Shown here: piece by piece, positions 16,881 through 25,217 of the stretch
How the letters are laid out: each line of letters begins with the position of its first letter
Position numbering within the stretch: the first letter of the stretch is position 1
DNA from: Desulfovibrio sp. JC022
GTDB lineage: Bacteria > Desulfobacterota > Desulfovibrionia > Desulfovibrionales > Desulfovibrionaceae
Length of the DNA: 64,000 bases
Direction: 5' to 3'
Assembly (NCBI RefSeq): GCF_010470665.1
Contig: NZ_VOPZ01000007.1
Location: 109,106 to 173,105, forward strand
The notes under the pieces: generated by a model
What the model saw: the letters and a program-made list of their open reading frames with translations, nothing else
Told to the model about the DNA's origin: nothing
Database searches by the model: none
Position numbers and translations under genes: made by a program

Positions 16881-17464
16881 AAGAAGGATTGAAAATGATC
16901 GCAGTGCTGACCCTGATCTGCGCAATGTTCAGCGTCACCCTCGCCTCTCTGAAAGAAGCCACCCAAGAACGCATTGAAGAACAGGTACTGACCTATGTGC
17001 AAGGCCCTGCCATCAATGAAGTTCTCCACGGATATGACAATTCCCCGGTTAAGGACCGGAAGAAATTTATCATCCACGACACAGAAACACAAATTACGGT
17101 CTTCCCGGCCCTGAAAGACGGAAAACTACTCGGCGTGGCCCTTGAAACTTTTGCCAAAGGTTACGGCGGAGACGTGGGAGTTATGGTAGGATTCGATTTA
17201 AATGGAGAACAGCTCTCAGGAATCGGCATCACCACCATGAAAGAAACCCCCGGCGTAGGTTCAAAAGTTGCAGGACACGGCTTTACCAGCCAATTTAAGG
17301 AACATCCCGCAGCCGTAGAACTGACATCCAAGGGCGGGGATATTGAAGGAATAGCCGGGGCCACAATTTCATCAACAGCCTCGGTTGAAGCGGTGAAGCA
17401 GGCTGTAACTATTTTTGAAAAGATAAGACCGCAGATTACGCAAGCATGGTCAAAGGGGTCATAA
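16877..17464 (+). CDS. rnfG: Rnf complex subunit G (FMN-binding)
   Basis: 195 residues: one N-terminal membrane helix (about 6-24) and a periplasmic FMN-binding domain. The flavinylation motif GIAGATISSTASVEAV places the covalent FMN on the Thr of GAT. The MKETPGVGSKV segment is also typical. It should pass electrons between RnfD and the periplasmic side, where the decahaem cytochrome of the same operon could meet it. Confidence 0.95.
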   Translation: MKEGLKMIAVLTLICAMFSVTLASLKEATQERIEEQVLTYVQGPAINEVLHGYDNSPVKDRKKFIIHDTETQITVFPALKDGKLLGVALETFAKGYGGDVGVMVGFDLNGEQLSGIGITTMKETPGVGSKVAGHGFTSQFKEHPAAVELTSKGGDIEGIAGATISSTASVEAVKQAVTIFEKIRPQITQAWSKGS

Positions 17465-17465
17465 A

Positions 17466-18131
17466 ATGAGCAGATTATGGAAAGAATTTTCAAAAGGACT
17501 CTGGAAAGATCTGCCGCCGTTCAAGGTGGTGCTCGGCCTTTGCCCGGTACTGGCAGTAACCAAAACTGCGGACAACGGCCTCGGTATGGGGCTGGCGGTT
17601 ATCTTCGTGCTGACCATGTCCAACGTACTTGTGTCCATCTTTCGCAAAATCATCCCGCCCAAAGTGCGCATTGCCTGCTTCATTGTTATTGCAGCCTCAC
17701 TGGTCGTTTCAGTGGAACTGCTCATGCAGGCCTTTGCTTACCCGCTATACCAGCAACTGGGCATCTTCGTACCGCTTATTGTGGTAAACTGCATCATCCT
17801 CGGTCGGGCTGAAGCTTTTGCCTCCAAGAATCCCGTTCTGCTTGCGGCTGCGGACGGCCTAGGCATGGGAATCGGTTTTACCATATCCCTGACCCTGCTC
17901 GGCGGACTGCGTGAACTGTTCGGTTACGGAACCCTGTTCGGCAGCCAGATCATGCCCGCAAGCTACAAGCCTTTCAGCTTCATGGTCGAGGCCCCCGGCG
18001 CGTTTGTCTGCCTCGGTTTACTGCTCTCAGCCATGAACATATTCACCAGCTGGCAAGCACGGCGCAAAGGACAGGCTGTTCTTGATAACCCCAGCCACGA
18101 ATGCAGATCCTGCGGCATTTGCAGTCGTTAA
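17466..18131 (+). CDS. rnfE: Rnf complex subunit E
   Basis: 221 residues with six membrane helices. Both cysteines expected to ligand the shared membrane Fe-S cluster are seen: LGLCPVLAVT and VVNCIILGRAEAFA. It pairs with RnfA in the membrane. The C-terminus ends in a cysteine group, ECRSCGICSR, beyond the usual fold, which might bind a metal. Starts one base after the rnfG stop. Confidence 0.95.
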   Translation: MSRLWKEFSKGLWKDLPPFKVVLGLCPVLAVTKTADNGLGMGLAVIFVLTMSNVLVSIFRKIIPPKVRIACFIVIAASLVVSVELLMQAFAYPLYQQLGIFVPLIVVNCIILGRAEAFASKNPVLLAAADGLGMGIGFTISLTLLGGLRELFGYGTLFGSQIMPASYKPFSFMVEAPGAFVCLGLLLSAMNIFTSWQARRKGQAVLDNPSHECRSCGICSR

Positions 18132-18143
18132 AGGGAGTAAGCC

Positions 18144-18719
18144 ATGAAAGAATATTTCCTGCTCTTCATCTCAGCCATATTCGTAAATAATATTGTACTG
18201 GCCCAATATCTGGGCAACTGCCCGTTCATCGGTACTTCCAAGAAAATTTCTGTGGCGATAGGCATGGGCAGCGCGGTGGTATTTGTAGCCACCATGGCTG
18301 CATCAATTACATGGGCTGTACAGGAATACCTGCTCGACCCGTTGGGATTACAGTATCTCCAAACCCTGACATTCATCCTTGTCATTGCCTCGCTGGTCCA
18401 ATTTGTGGAGATGTTCCTGAAGAAGGCCGTGCCTCCGCTCTACAAATCACTAGGCATATTCCTACCACTGATCACTACCAACTGCGCGGTGATGGGTATC
18501 GCTATCATCTGCCAGCGGGAGGAGTTCACATTTATCAAGACCGTGGCCTTCTCCTTTGCTTCCGGCATGGGCTTTATGCTCGCACTTATAGTGCTCTCGG
18601 CAATACGTGAACGGATTGAGGTCTCAAGGACACCCAAGTCCATGAAAGGCACGCCCATTGCGCTGGTCATGGCAGGGCTGATGTCACTGGCATTTTTTGC
18701 ATTTAAAGGGATGATTTAA
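18144..18719 (+). CDS. rnfA: Rnf complex subunit A
   Basis: 191 residues, six membrane helices, homologous to and inverted against RnfE. The cluster cysteines are in YLGNCPFIGTSKK and LITTNCAVMG. Together with RnfE it forms the membrane core through which electrons cross and ions are moved. It has its own AGGGAGTAAGCC ribosome site, 12 bases after rnfE. Confidence 0.96.
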   Translation: MKEYFLLFISAIFVNNIVLAQYLGNCPFIGTSKKISVAIGMGSAVVFVATMAASITWAVQEYLLDPLGLQYLQTLTFILVIASLVQFVEMFLKKAVPPLYKSLGIFLPLITTNCAVMGIAIICQREEFTFIKTVAFSFASGMGFMLALIVLSAIRERIEVSRTPKSMKGTPIALVMAGLMSLAFFAFKGMI

Positions 18720-18721
18720 AT

Positions 18722-20833
18722 ATGGTTCTTTCATCACTACTCGTACTAATGGGACTAGGCTTCACTGCCGCTACCATTCTAGCTGTGGCCTCCAAGATCC
18801 TGTATGTTAAGGAAGACCCGCGTATTGCGCAGGTTGAAGATGTGTTGCCGGGAGTAAACTGCGGAGGCTGCGGTTATGCCGGATGCGCCGGAGCAGCCAA
18901 TGCAGTGGTGGATGGTAAGTCAGGGGCCAATGTCTGCGTTATCGGCGGCATTGAAACCGCCAAGGCTGTTGGCGGAGTCATGGGCCTTGAAGTACTCGAC
19001 ATGGAACCGGAACTAGCTTTCCGGGACTGTACCGGAGGCGGACGGGCCGAAGAACTTTTCAATTACGAGGGAGCAGGGAACTGCCGTGCACAAGCCCTGC
19101 TCTACGATGGAGCCAAGACCTGCCCTGAAGGCTGTCTCGGACTTGGGACCTGCGTTGCCGTATGTCCCTTTGACGCCATCCACATGGGACCGGAAGGATT
19201 ACCCGTAGTGGACCCGCTGGCCTGCCGCGCCTGCCGCAAATGTGTTGAAGCATGCCCGCGCGGGGTTCTTTCCATCGTCTCCATGAGTGCGAAACTGCTG
19301 CATGTGGAAGAGGTGAACGACTGCCTTGCTCCCTGCCAGCAAGAATGCCCGGCGAATATCAATATTCCCCGCTACATCGAAGCTGCAAATAATGGCGATT
19401 ACGCCGGAGCGGTCAATATTATCCGCGAGCGCAACCCGCTACTGCTGGTCTGCGGACGGGTCTGTCCCCGCCCCTGTGAACTGGTCTGCCGCCGCACCCA
19501 CGTGGATGAAGCGGTTGGCATCAATATGATCAAACGCTTTGTTGCTGACTGGGAAATGAAAAACAACCTGCGTCTACCCATACCCTGTGCCAAGGAGACC
19601 GGACGCAAAGTAGCAATCATCGGCGGCGGGCCTTCCGGTCTTTCCTGCGCCTATTTCCTGCGCCGACTCGGCCACAGCCCGACTATAATTGAAGCCATGC
19701 CTGAGCTTGGCGGACAGCTTCGCTACGGCATCCCTGAATACAGACTGCCTAAAAAAGATCTTGCCTGGGAAATTCAAGGCATCCTTGATCTTGGCGTGGA
19801 AGTGCGCACAGAACAAAAACTGGGTATGGATTTCACCATAAACGACCTTGAAGATAAAGAAGGTTTCGAAGCATTTTTCATGGGTATAGGAGCATGGTCC
19901 AGCGGGACTCTACGCATTGACGGGGAAGATGCACAAGGTGTGCTTTCAGGAACGGAATTTCTTACTGCGGTAGGACTTGGACAAACCCCGGCAATAGGTC
20001 CGAAGGTAATTGTTGTGGGGGGTGGTAACACTGCCATTGACGCAGCCCGGACAAGTATTCGCCTCGGATGTGATGTAACCCTGCTCTATCGACGCACCCG
20101 CGATGAAATGCCCGCCAACAATGAAGAAATTGAAGGTGCGGCAGATGAAGGAATTAAGTTTGTATTCCTGGCCGCCCCCACCAAAGTTATCATCGATGAC
20201 AAGGGTAAGGCCACCCATCTGGAATGTATTAAAATGGAGCTTGGCGAACCTGATGATTCAGGACGCCGTCGTCCTGTACCTGTAGAAGGCACCGAGGAAC
20301 GCTATCCTGTTGATACCATCATCTCAGCCATTGGGCAGAAGCCGCAACTTTCATGTTTCTATACGGATGGAGAGGAACAATGCAGCATTGGTTTCACGCG
20401 CTGGCGGACAATTGATGCCCATCCTGAAACCCTGCAAACATCTGTTCCCAAAGTCTTTGCCGGTGGGGACGCGGTTACAGGCCCGGATCTCGTTATCTCC
20501 GCAGTAGGTGCAGGCAGACACGCCGCCCGCTCTATCCACTATCTGCTGACCACGAATGAAATTCCAATGGCTGAAAACATCCTGCGTAAGCCGATTCCGT
20601 ACACTCTTTTCAAAGACGTGGACGGCTGCAAGCACAAAGAACGCTCAGAAATGCCGCACCTCTGTTCCGGTGAGGATCGGACCAGAACATTCAAAGAAAT
20701 CGAAGGCTGTCTCTGCGAAGAAGAATTGCACCATGAAACTTCACGCTGCCTGCGCTGCGGCCTGACCTGCTATGATCGGGATGTGCCGCTGGAAAATATC
20801 TTCACCAACCGGGTCGGCGAAAAAGTAGAATAA
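18722..20833 (+). CDS. rnfB: RnfB fused to a GltD/NfnB-like NAD(P)H oxidoreductase
   Basis: 703 residues, against roughly 190-330 for usual RnfB. Residues 1-25 are the membrane anchor; 26-80 the Fe-S domain (NCGGCGYAGC); about 115-185 a pair of [4Fe-4S] ferredoxin motifs (CLGLGTCVAVCP, CRACRKCVEACP). From about 200 onward comes a complete GltD-type module: N-terminal Fe-S region (CLAPCQQECP, CGRVCPRPCELVC), FAD motif VAIIGGGPSGLSCAYF, GGQLRYGIPEYRLPK, NADPH motif VVGGGNTAIDAARTS with YRRTRDEMPA, and the terminal FAGGDAVTGPDLVISA. A C-terminal CLRCGLTC adds cysteines. The reading frame is continuous, so the fusion is real in this sequence. It would let NADPH and ferredoxin meet directly on RnfB. 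Confidence 0.93.
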   Translation: MVLSSLLVLMGLGFTAATILAVASKILYVKEDPRIAQVEDVLPGVNCGGCGYAGCAGAANAVVDGKSGANVCVIGGIETAKAVGGVMGLEVLDMEPELAFRDCTGGGRAEELFNYEGAGNCRAQALLYDGAKTCPEGCLGLGTCVAVCPFDAIHMGPEGLPVVDPLACRACRKCVEACPRGVLSIVSMSAKLLHVEEVNDCLAPCQQECPANINIPRYIEAANNGDYAGAVNIIRERNPLLLVCGRVCPRPCELVCRRTHVDEAVGINMIKRFVADWEMKNNLRLPIPCAKETGRKVAIIGGGPSGLSCAYFLRRLGHSPTIIEAMPELGGQLRYGIPEYRLPKKDLAWEIQGILDLGVEVRTEQKLGMDFTINDLEDKEGFEAFFMGIGAWSSGTLRIDGEDAQGVLSGTEFLTAVGLGQTPAIGPKVIVVGGGNTAIDAARTSIRLGCDVTLLYRRTRDEMPANNEEIEGAADEGIKFVFLAAPTKVIIDDKGKATHLECIKMELGEPDDSGRRRPVPVEGTEERYPVDTIISAIGQKPQLSCFYTDGEEQCSIGFTRWRTIDAHPETLQTSVPKVFAGGDAVTGPDLVISAVGAGRHAARSIHYLLTTNEIPMAENILRKPIPYTLFKDVDGCKHKERSEMPHLCSGEDRTRTFKEIEGCLCEEELHHETSRCLRCGLTCYDRDVPLENIFTNRVGEKVE

Positions 20834-20870
20834 TGATTCAGCCTACTTAGAAAGTGTCAGCTGCAAGGCG

Positions 20871-20905
20871 CAAAAAAAGGCGCACCGGGTAATCCCAGTG
20901 CGCCT
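20871..20905 (-). terminator. Rho-independent terminator
   Basis: Stem AGGCGCAC (20878-20885) with GTGCGCCT (20898-20905), with an inner GGG/CCC pair; on the minus strand it is followed by seven T. It ends the coiled-coil gene at 20928; on the plus strand it may also help end the rnf transcript, although the T-run there is poor. Confidence 0.82.
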
Positions 20906-20927
20906 AAACTTTGATTGCTCAAAGCTA

Positions 20928-21383
20928 TTATTTCTGGAGGCCGGACTGTACGTCCCTGAGGAGCTCCTGAACCTTGGCAAGTTTTGCCTGCTCTTCTTCG
21001 CTGAGCTGTGCGCCAACGTAAGAAGCTTTCTGGTTCATTTCTTCAATAATGCCGTCCATGATAATATGTCTGGTTTTAGTGGGGAGCTTTTCAAGTTCAA
21101 CCAGTCTGCCGTCTACAACAGTCATCTGGGTGTTCAGGGCTTCCACATCACCGCGTACGGTCTGCAAATCTTTGACTTCAGCGGTCAGGCTGGTCAGATT
21201 CTGATTCAGGCCGTAGAAAAATACAACAAGAAGAACTACTGCCATAAAGGAAATGATAATTGCTACCTTACCCATATCCTTCTGAGCAGTTTCGCTGACG
21301 CCGGATGCGACGTCTTCAGCCAGCACTTCTTCGTTCTGCTGGTAATCTTCCATCTGGTGCACTTTTTCAGTTGCTGCGCTCAT
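20928..21383 (-). CDS. Membrane-anchored coiled-coil protein of unknown function
   Basis: 151 residues: an acidic N-terminal tail (1-35), one membrane helix (about 39-60), then a long heptad-like helix region (NQNLTSLTAEVKDLQTVRGD onward) to the C-terminus. The topology suggests a small inner-membrane protein whose coiled coil extends into the periplasm. No enzymatic motif. Strong AGGAGG ribosome site and its own terminator. Not linked to rnf, which is convergent. Confidence 0.75.
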   Translation of the reverse strand: MSAATEKVHQMEDYQQNEEVLAEDVASGVSETAQKDMGKVAIIISFMAVVLLVVFFYGLNQNLTSLTAEVKDLQTVRGDVEALNTQMTVVDGRLVELEKLPTKTRHIIMDGIIEEMNQKASYVGAQLSEEEQAKLAKVQELLRDVQSGLQK

Positions 21384-21716
21384 TTTTTTTCCTCCTAAAT
21401 GATCGTGTTTATAACGAAAAGCGAATATACTGCAAGGACGACTTCAAATCAAGAATTTAAACATTTTTTTAAATTTTTTGATCCATCCTCCCTGTAAGCT
21501 CTCCGTGAATCTCACAAAAAATTAAGTTGCGCAACCATGAGAAATCAAAACCGTGAACTTAAAACCTGAATAAAGTAAAAATAATTATTGTCTCCGCTTA
21601 ATTCACTGAACTTTTGAAAATCATTTTCGGCACAATACTTGCTTTTTCTTAAGAAAAATAAATTTGTGGAAAAGATTTCCTAATAATATTCAGATTAATA
21701 TTCTCAGGAGCATGAC
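21384..21716. promoter_or_regulatory. Divergent AT-rich region with a sigma-54 type promoter
   Basis: Within this 333-base gap, CGGCACAATACTTGCT at 21628-21643 gives GG, exactly 10 bases, then GC, and matches the sigma-54 -24/-12 core (GGCAC-N5-TTGC). It points rightward and lies about 75 bases before the ATG of the repeat protein. No other clear feature is seen in the gap. Confidence 0.6.
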
Positions 21717-22709
21717 ATGTTCACCAGCTCAGTTTTAAGCGGATCAAGCACTGCCGGAAGCTATTTTTCCAACATCGCCAACAATTCTCAGAGTGCGAAA
21801 ACTCCAAATATTTCAAACAATCTCTCCCCTACCCAGATTCGCAGGCAGCTACAGATGCAATTCGCCACCATGAGTTTTGGACTCAATGCCGGTGAACAAC
21901 AACAGGTGAACGGCTATTTCTCACAACTGAACAATATTTACGGTGTCAATGATTCGTCTATCCGCGAAGAGCAGGAAAAAAAATTTAAAGAACTGAAAAA
22001 AGAACTGGATGAACTCTACGGTCTCAACAAGGAACCCAAAAAGCTCACCGCTGAAGAGCAAAAGAAAGTCGATGACCTCCAGACAAAACTTGACGAGCTG
22101 TATGAAATCGTCCCCACAAAAGATCCGGAGGGAGCAGATCGCACAAGGGCAGAAAGCCTGAAATGGGAACTCAAAAAATTGTATTACCCAGAAGGTAAAA
22201 TTCTGACTGCTGCTGAGAAGAGAAAAGAAGGGTCTATCCAAAAAGAATTAAAAGAAATTTTCGGTATAACCGGCCCAAAAAATCTAAGCAAAGAAGAACA
22301 GGCCACAGCTGACGATCTTAACAAACAGATCGACGAAATCAGGGGCACCACTAAAAAAGAACTCAACGAAGAAGAAAAAAAACGGGCTGACGCAATTCTC
22401 CTTGAAATGGAAAAGATTGCCGGAAGTCTGGTTACTCATGGCCTCAGCAATGCCGAGAAAAATTTGTACTACAAACTGGATGAGCAGTCTGACGCTCTTA
22501 AAGCTAAAGCCAAGGAATCGACTTTATCTGATGAAGAACAGGATAAGCTTGCCAAGATAACCGAACACATCAACACCCTGCTGGATAAAGCCGAAAAAAT
22601 TCAAGAGCAGCAGGACAAGCAGGCAGGTCAGGTTCACGGACAGCTTAACGGCTTTTTCTCCCAGCTGGGCATGACTGGCGGTGGAACCCTGCTCTCAAGA
22701 AGCATATAA
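21717..22709 (+). CDS. Helical tandem-repeat protein, function unknown
   Basis: 330 residues, strongly charged (Lys/Glu), without signal peptide or membrane helix. After a Ser/Asn-rich N-terminus (1-45), about eight imperfect repeats of 25-31 residues run from about 58 to 310, each like LTAEEQKKVDDLQTKLDELY, with a leucine/aromatic pattern suggesting helix pairs. The ends carry related segments (EQQQVNGYFSQL and QVHGQLNGFFSQL). The Ser-rich start resembles N-termini of flagellar or secreted rod-like proteins. It has AGGAG upstream and a candidate sigma-54 promoter, and sigma-54 drives flagellar genes in this group, so a flagellar or surface role is possible but unproven. Confidence 0.75.
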   Translation: MFTSSVLSGSSTAGSYFSNIANNSQSAKTPNISNNLSPTQIRRQLQMQFATMSFGLNAGEQQQVNGYFSQLNNIYGVNDSSIREEQEKKFKELKKELDELYGLNKEPKKLTAEEQKKVDDLQTKLDELYEIVPTKDPEGADRTRAESLKWELKKLYYPEGKILTAAEKRKEGSIQKELKEIFGITGPKNLSKEEQATADDLNKQIDEIRGTTKKELNEEEKKRADAILLEMEKIAGSLVTHGLSNAEKNLYYKLDEQSDALKAKAKESTLSDEEQDKLAKITEHINTLLDKAEKIQEQQDKQAGQVHGQLNGFFSQLGMTGGGTLLSRSI

Positions 22710-22815
22710 ATTTCACTTGAAAAATACTCCATTTTCTCTTACCCCTGAAACCTGCATGGACAGAGATGGAGCAACGCTCCCTTATATATAATTTCAGGAT
22801 GACAGGAGTCAGCAA

Positions 22816-23025
22816 ATGCCGATTTATGAATTTAAATGCCCCAAGTGTGCTAAAGAATTTGACGAACTGGTAATGCCCGGAAAGGACGCTAAAGCGGACT
22901 GCCCCGAGTGCGGACATAAAGAATGTGAAAAGCTGCTCTCCATAGGCAATGTACGCCCCAACGGCATCCCCAAAGGGATGGGGGGCTACAAAGAACCATG
23001 CAAGGGATGTAACGGCTGCGGCTAA
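22816..23025 (+). CDS. FmdB-type zinc-ribbon protein
   Basis: 69 residues opening with MPIYEFKCPKCAKEFDEL and a second CPECG pair, the zinc ribbon of the FmdB family, then a Gly-rich tail ending in CKGCNGCG. FmdB was described as a putative regulator of formamidase in Methylophilus; most bacterial members have no known role. GGAG precedes the ATG. Downstream terminator at 23062-23089. Confidence 0.88.
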   Translation: MPIYEFKCPKCAKEFDELVMPGKDAKADCPECGHKECEKLLSIGNVRPNGIPKGMGGYKEPCKGCNGCG

Positions 23026-23061
23026 AAAAATCCTGACAACTTCAGATACTATGTAATACAA

Positions 23062-23096
23062 AACCCCGGAAGCCTGTGCTTTCGGGGTTCTTTTAG
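23062..23096. terminator. Bidirectional terminator between convergent genes
   Basis: AACCCCGGAAGC (23062-23073) pairs fully with GCTTTCGGGGTT (23078-23089, one G-U), followed by CTTTTAG on the plus strand and preceded by an A-rich stretch serving the minus strand. Confidence 0.85.
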
Positions 23097-23105
23097 ATCT
23101 GCGGC

Positions 23106-23834
23106 TTAAGTTCGAATATCATAAATTTTAGCGTCACCTGCTCGGCGGTAGCTGAAACAATTAATTTCATCAATTCCCAGCCGTTCATGAATTCCTTGCA
23201 GCCACTGGGTACGCCCCAAAGCGTGAGTCGGCACAAAGACTTGCGGCCTGATCTCCTGCGCCAGTTGCCCACCTCCAGCAAGGCTTTCCAACCTTCGATC
23301 CACATTGGAAAAAACCACATGGGGTCCATAATCAGCCACCCTCTCCACTGCTGAGCGGAAGAATGAACGGGTAAAATCAAGTTCGTTCTGCGAAGCCGTT
23401 TCCCAATCCCAACAAGCCAGATCACCGCCGTTGTACACCTTTAATCCTTCAGGGGTGTTAAAAAGGAAAGCCACCCCCAGATCATTAGACATAAGGGTCT
23501 CGATTTCCAGCCCATCAAATTCATATTTTTCATCCGGTTCAACGATAAGCGCATCTCCGAAATCAAGATCAGGGTACATTTCTTCAATATCATCTGAAAT
23601 AACGGCTTTTAAAGACGCAGCCCCTGCACAAACATCGCGGTAATCCGGAGCAAAATGATCCAGATGACTGTGAGAAAAAAAGGCCGTTACCCTTCGTTCT
23701 GCCAGCACTTCACGCAAAGCGGAAAGCACCTTATTACTCCTGAACCGCCCAGCGGGAATATCAAATACATAGCTGTCTTCTCCCACTTCAAGCACGAAGC
23801 AGTTATGAAAGATATGAACAAGACGTATCTCCAT
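23106..23834 (-). CDS. Metallo-beta-lactamase fold hydrolase
   Basis: 242 residues from the ATG at 23834; an earlier start at 23879 would overlap mltA and adds a non-conserved tail. The metal motif SHSHLDHFAPD (HxHxDH) is intact, and later GGDLACWDW and VPTHALGR supply the other ligands, giving a UlaG/RomA-like MBL hydrolase. Substrate unknown. It starts four bases after the mltA stop on the same strand, with a poor ribosome site, so it is probably translationally coupled to mltA. Confidence 0.85.
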   Translation of the reverse strand: MEIRLVHIFHNCFVLEVGEDSYVFDIPAGRFRSNKVLSALREVLAERRVTAFFSHSHLDHFAPDYRDVCAGAASLKAVISDDIEEMYPDLDFGDALIVEPDEKYEFDGLEIETLMSNDLGVAFLFNTPEGLKVYNGGDLACWDWETASQNELDFTRSFFRSAVERVADYGPHVVFSNVDRRLESLAGGGQLAQEIRPQVFVPTHALGRTQWLQGIHERLGIDEINCFSYRRAGDAKIYDIRT

Positions 23835-23838
23835 AGAA

Positions 23839-25074
23839 TTATTCAGCTTTGACGGCTTCCAGTTCTTCCATAAGGGCACGGCTCACAGGCAGGTAAACAT
23901 GAGACCAGGAGGTCAGATGTCCGGCCAGATATTCAGCTTCAGGTCCGGAACCGCAAAACAAGTCGACCCGTGTTCCTTTGATGGCTCCACCGCGATCCTG
24001 CGCCATTACGATTTTAGCAAACGGAGCCTTGCTTTTCTCTCCCTGTTGCGGAAGACGGGTAGTAAGCAAAGCCAGTGATCCGAGAGGTAAAACCTTGTTA
24101 TCCACGGCAACACTAGCCATGGGAGTAAGCGGCGCGCCCATGGAACCAAACGGGCCTTCGTCATCAATCCTGAAAAAAACATAACTGGGATTGGTGGTCA
24201 GCAAATCCTTAACCAGTTCGGGATTGGCAGCAAGAAAAGCCTTGATTTTCTGCATGCTCATACCCTCTTTGGGAAGAAGGCCGCGCTGGATCAGCACCTT
24301 ACCGAGCGATACATATTTCAAACCGTTTTTCCCGGCATAAAGAACATGCTTCACGCTACCATCAGGCAATACAAGCCGCCCTGACCCCTGAATCTGAAGT
24401 ATAAAAACATCAACCAGATCCTTTACCCACGCGACCTCAATTCCCCTGCCCTGTAAGGCTCCCTTGAAATCAATATCTTCACGATCATAGTAGGGAAGGA
24501 CTTCTCCGTTCTCATGACGATAAATCAGATGCTGCCCTCTCCAGCGATGATGGAATTTACCGAGATCCAAATTCTTCAAATCGGCAGGGACACTATAAAG
24601 CGGATATGGGTAATCCGGGTGCGGGGTCAGCGATGCTTCCAGATAAGGCTCATAGTATCCGGTCAGGAGAGTTCGCGGGGCCATGGAATACCAGACAAAT
24701 CTTTCATCCAAAAGCTCGGGGGACTCCTCCAGCAAAGGCAAAATTCCAAGCATTTCTTCATTGGTCCGCTTGAGCATTTCCCAGGTAATCTGCATGCGCC
24801 CATATTTTGCGGCCACACTTTTCTGAGGTTTGCGAGACAAATATCTGAGATTGCGCTCAATTCCATTTTTCAGATCAAGCCATGAAAATTCAGCACCGCC
24901 CTGATATTCAAGACGGTTTATAAGACCGGAAACCTGCGCACCATCTATCTTGTTGTATCCCTTTGCCGGAGTTTCAGCAGTAATATTGCGGGTTGAGCAA
25001 CCACTGAAAAAAACAAGAACCACTATTACCAAAAAAAATATCGGAAAAAATTTCCTAAAACTCAAAAGAAGCAC
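23839..25074 (-). CDS. mltA: Membrane-bound lytic murein transglycosylase A
   Basis: 411 residues from a GTG start. Lipoprotein signal with FFSGC (Cys near 26). MltA domain (TGYYEPYLEAS, GRGIEVAWVKDLVDVFILQIQG by parts) and the C-terminal 3D domain with QDRGGAIKGTRVDLFCGSG, whose aspartates are catalytic. It cleaves peptidoglycan glycan strands to 1,6-anhydromuropeptides from the outer membrane. The next gene (MBL hydrolase) follows four bases after the stop. Confidence 0.93.
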   Translation of the reverse strand: MLLLSFRKFFPIFFLVIVVLVFFSGCSTRNITAETPAKGYNKIDGAQVSGLINRLEYQGGAEFSWLDLKNGIERNLRYLSRKPQKSVAAKYGRMQITWEMLKRTNEEMLGILPLLEESPELLDERFVWYSMAPRTLLTGYYEPYLEASLTPHPDYPYPLYSVPADLKNLDLGKFHHRWRGQHLIYRHENGEVLPYYDREDIDFKGALQGRGIEVAWVKDLVDVFILQIQGSGRLVLPDGSVKHVLYAGKNGLKYVSLGKVLIQRGLLPKEGMSMQKIKAFLAANPELVKDLLTTNPSYVFFRIDDEGPFGSMGAPLTPMASVAVDNKVLPLGSLALLTTRLPQQGEKSKAPFAKIVMAQDRGGAIKGTRVDLFCGSGPEAEYLAGHLTSWSHVYLPVSRALMEELEAVKAE

Positions 25075-25217
25075 CGAAACCTGCCTTATTTAACAATATA
25101 TTATTAATCATTAGACTGGAAAAAAAATTGAAATTAGCATACAGAATTTAAAGTATATACGTAATATATGTTGTTACTCACAATTCCAAAACAAACGCCT
25201 TTCCCACAGGAACAAGT

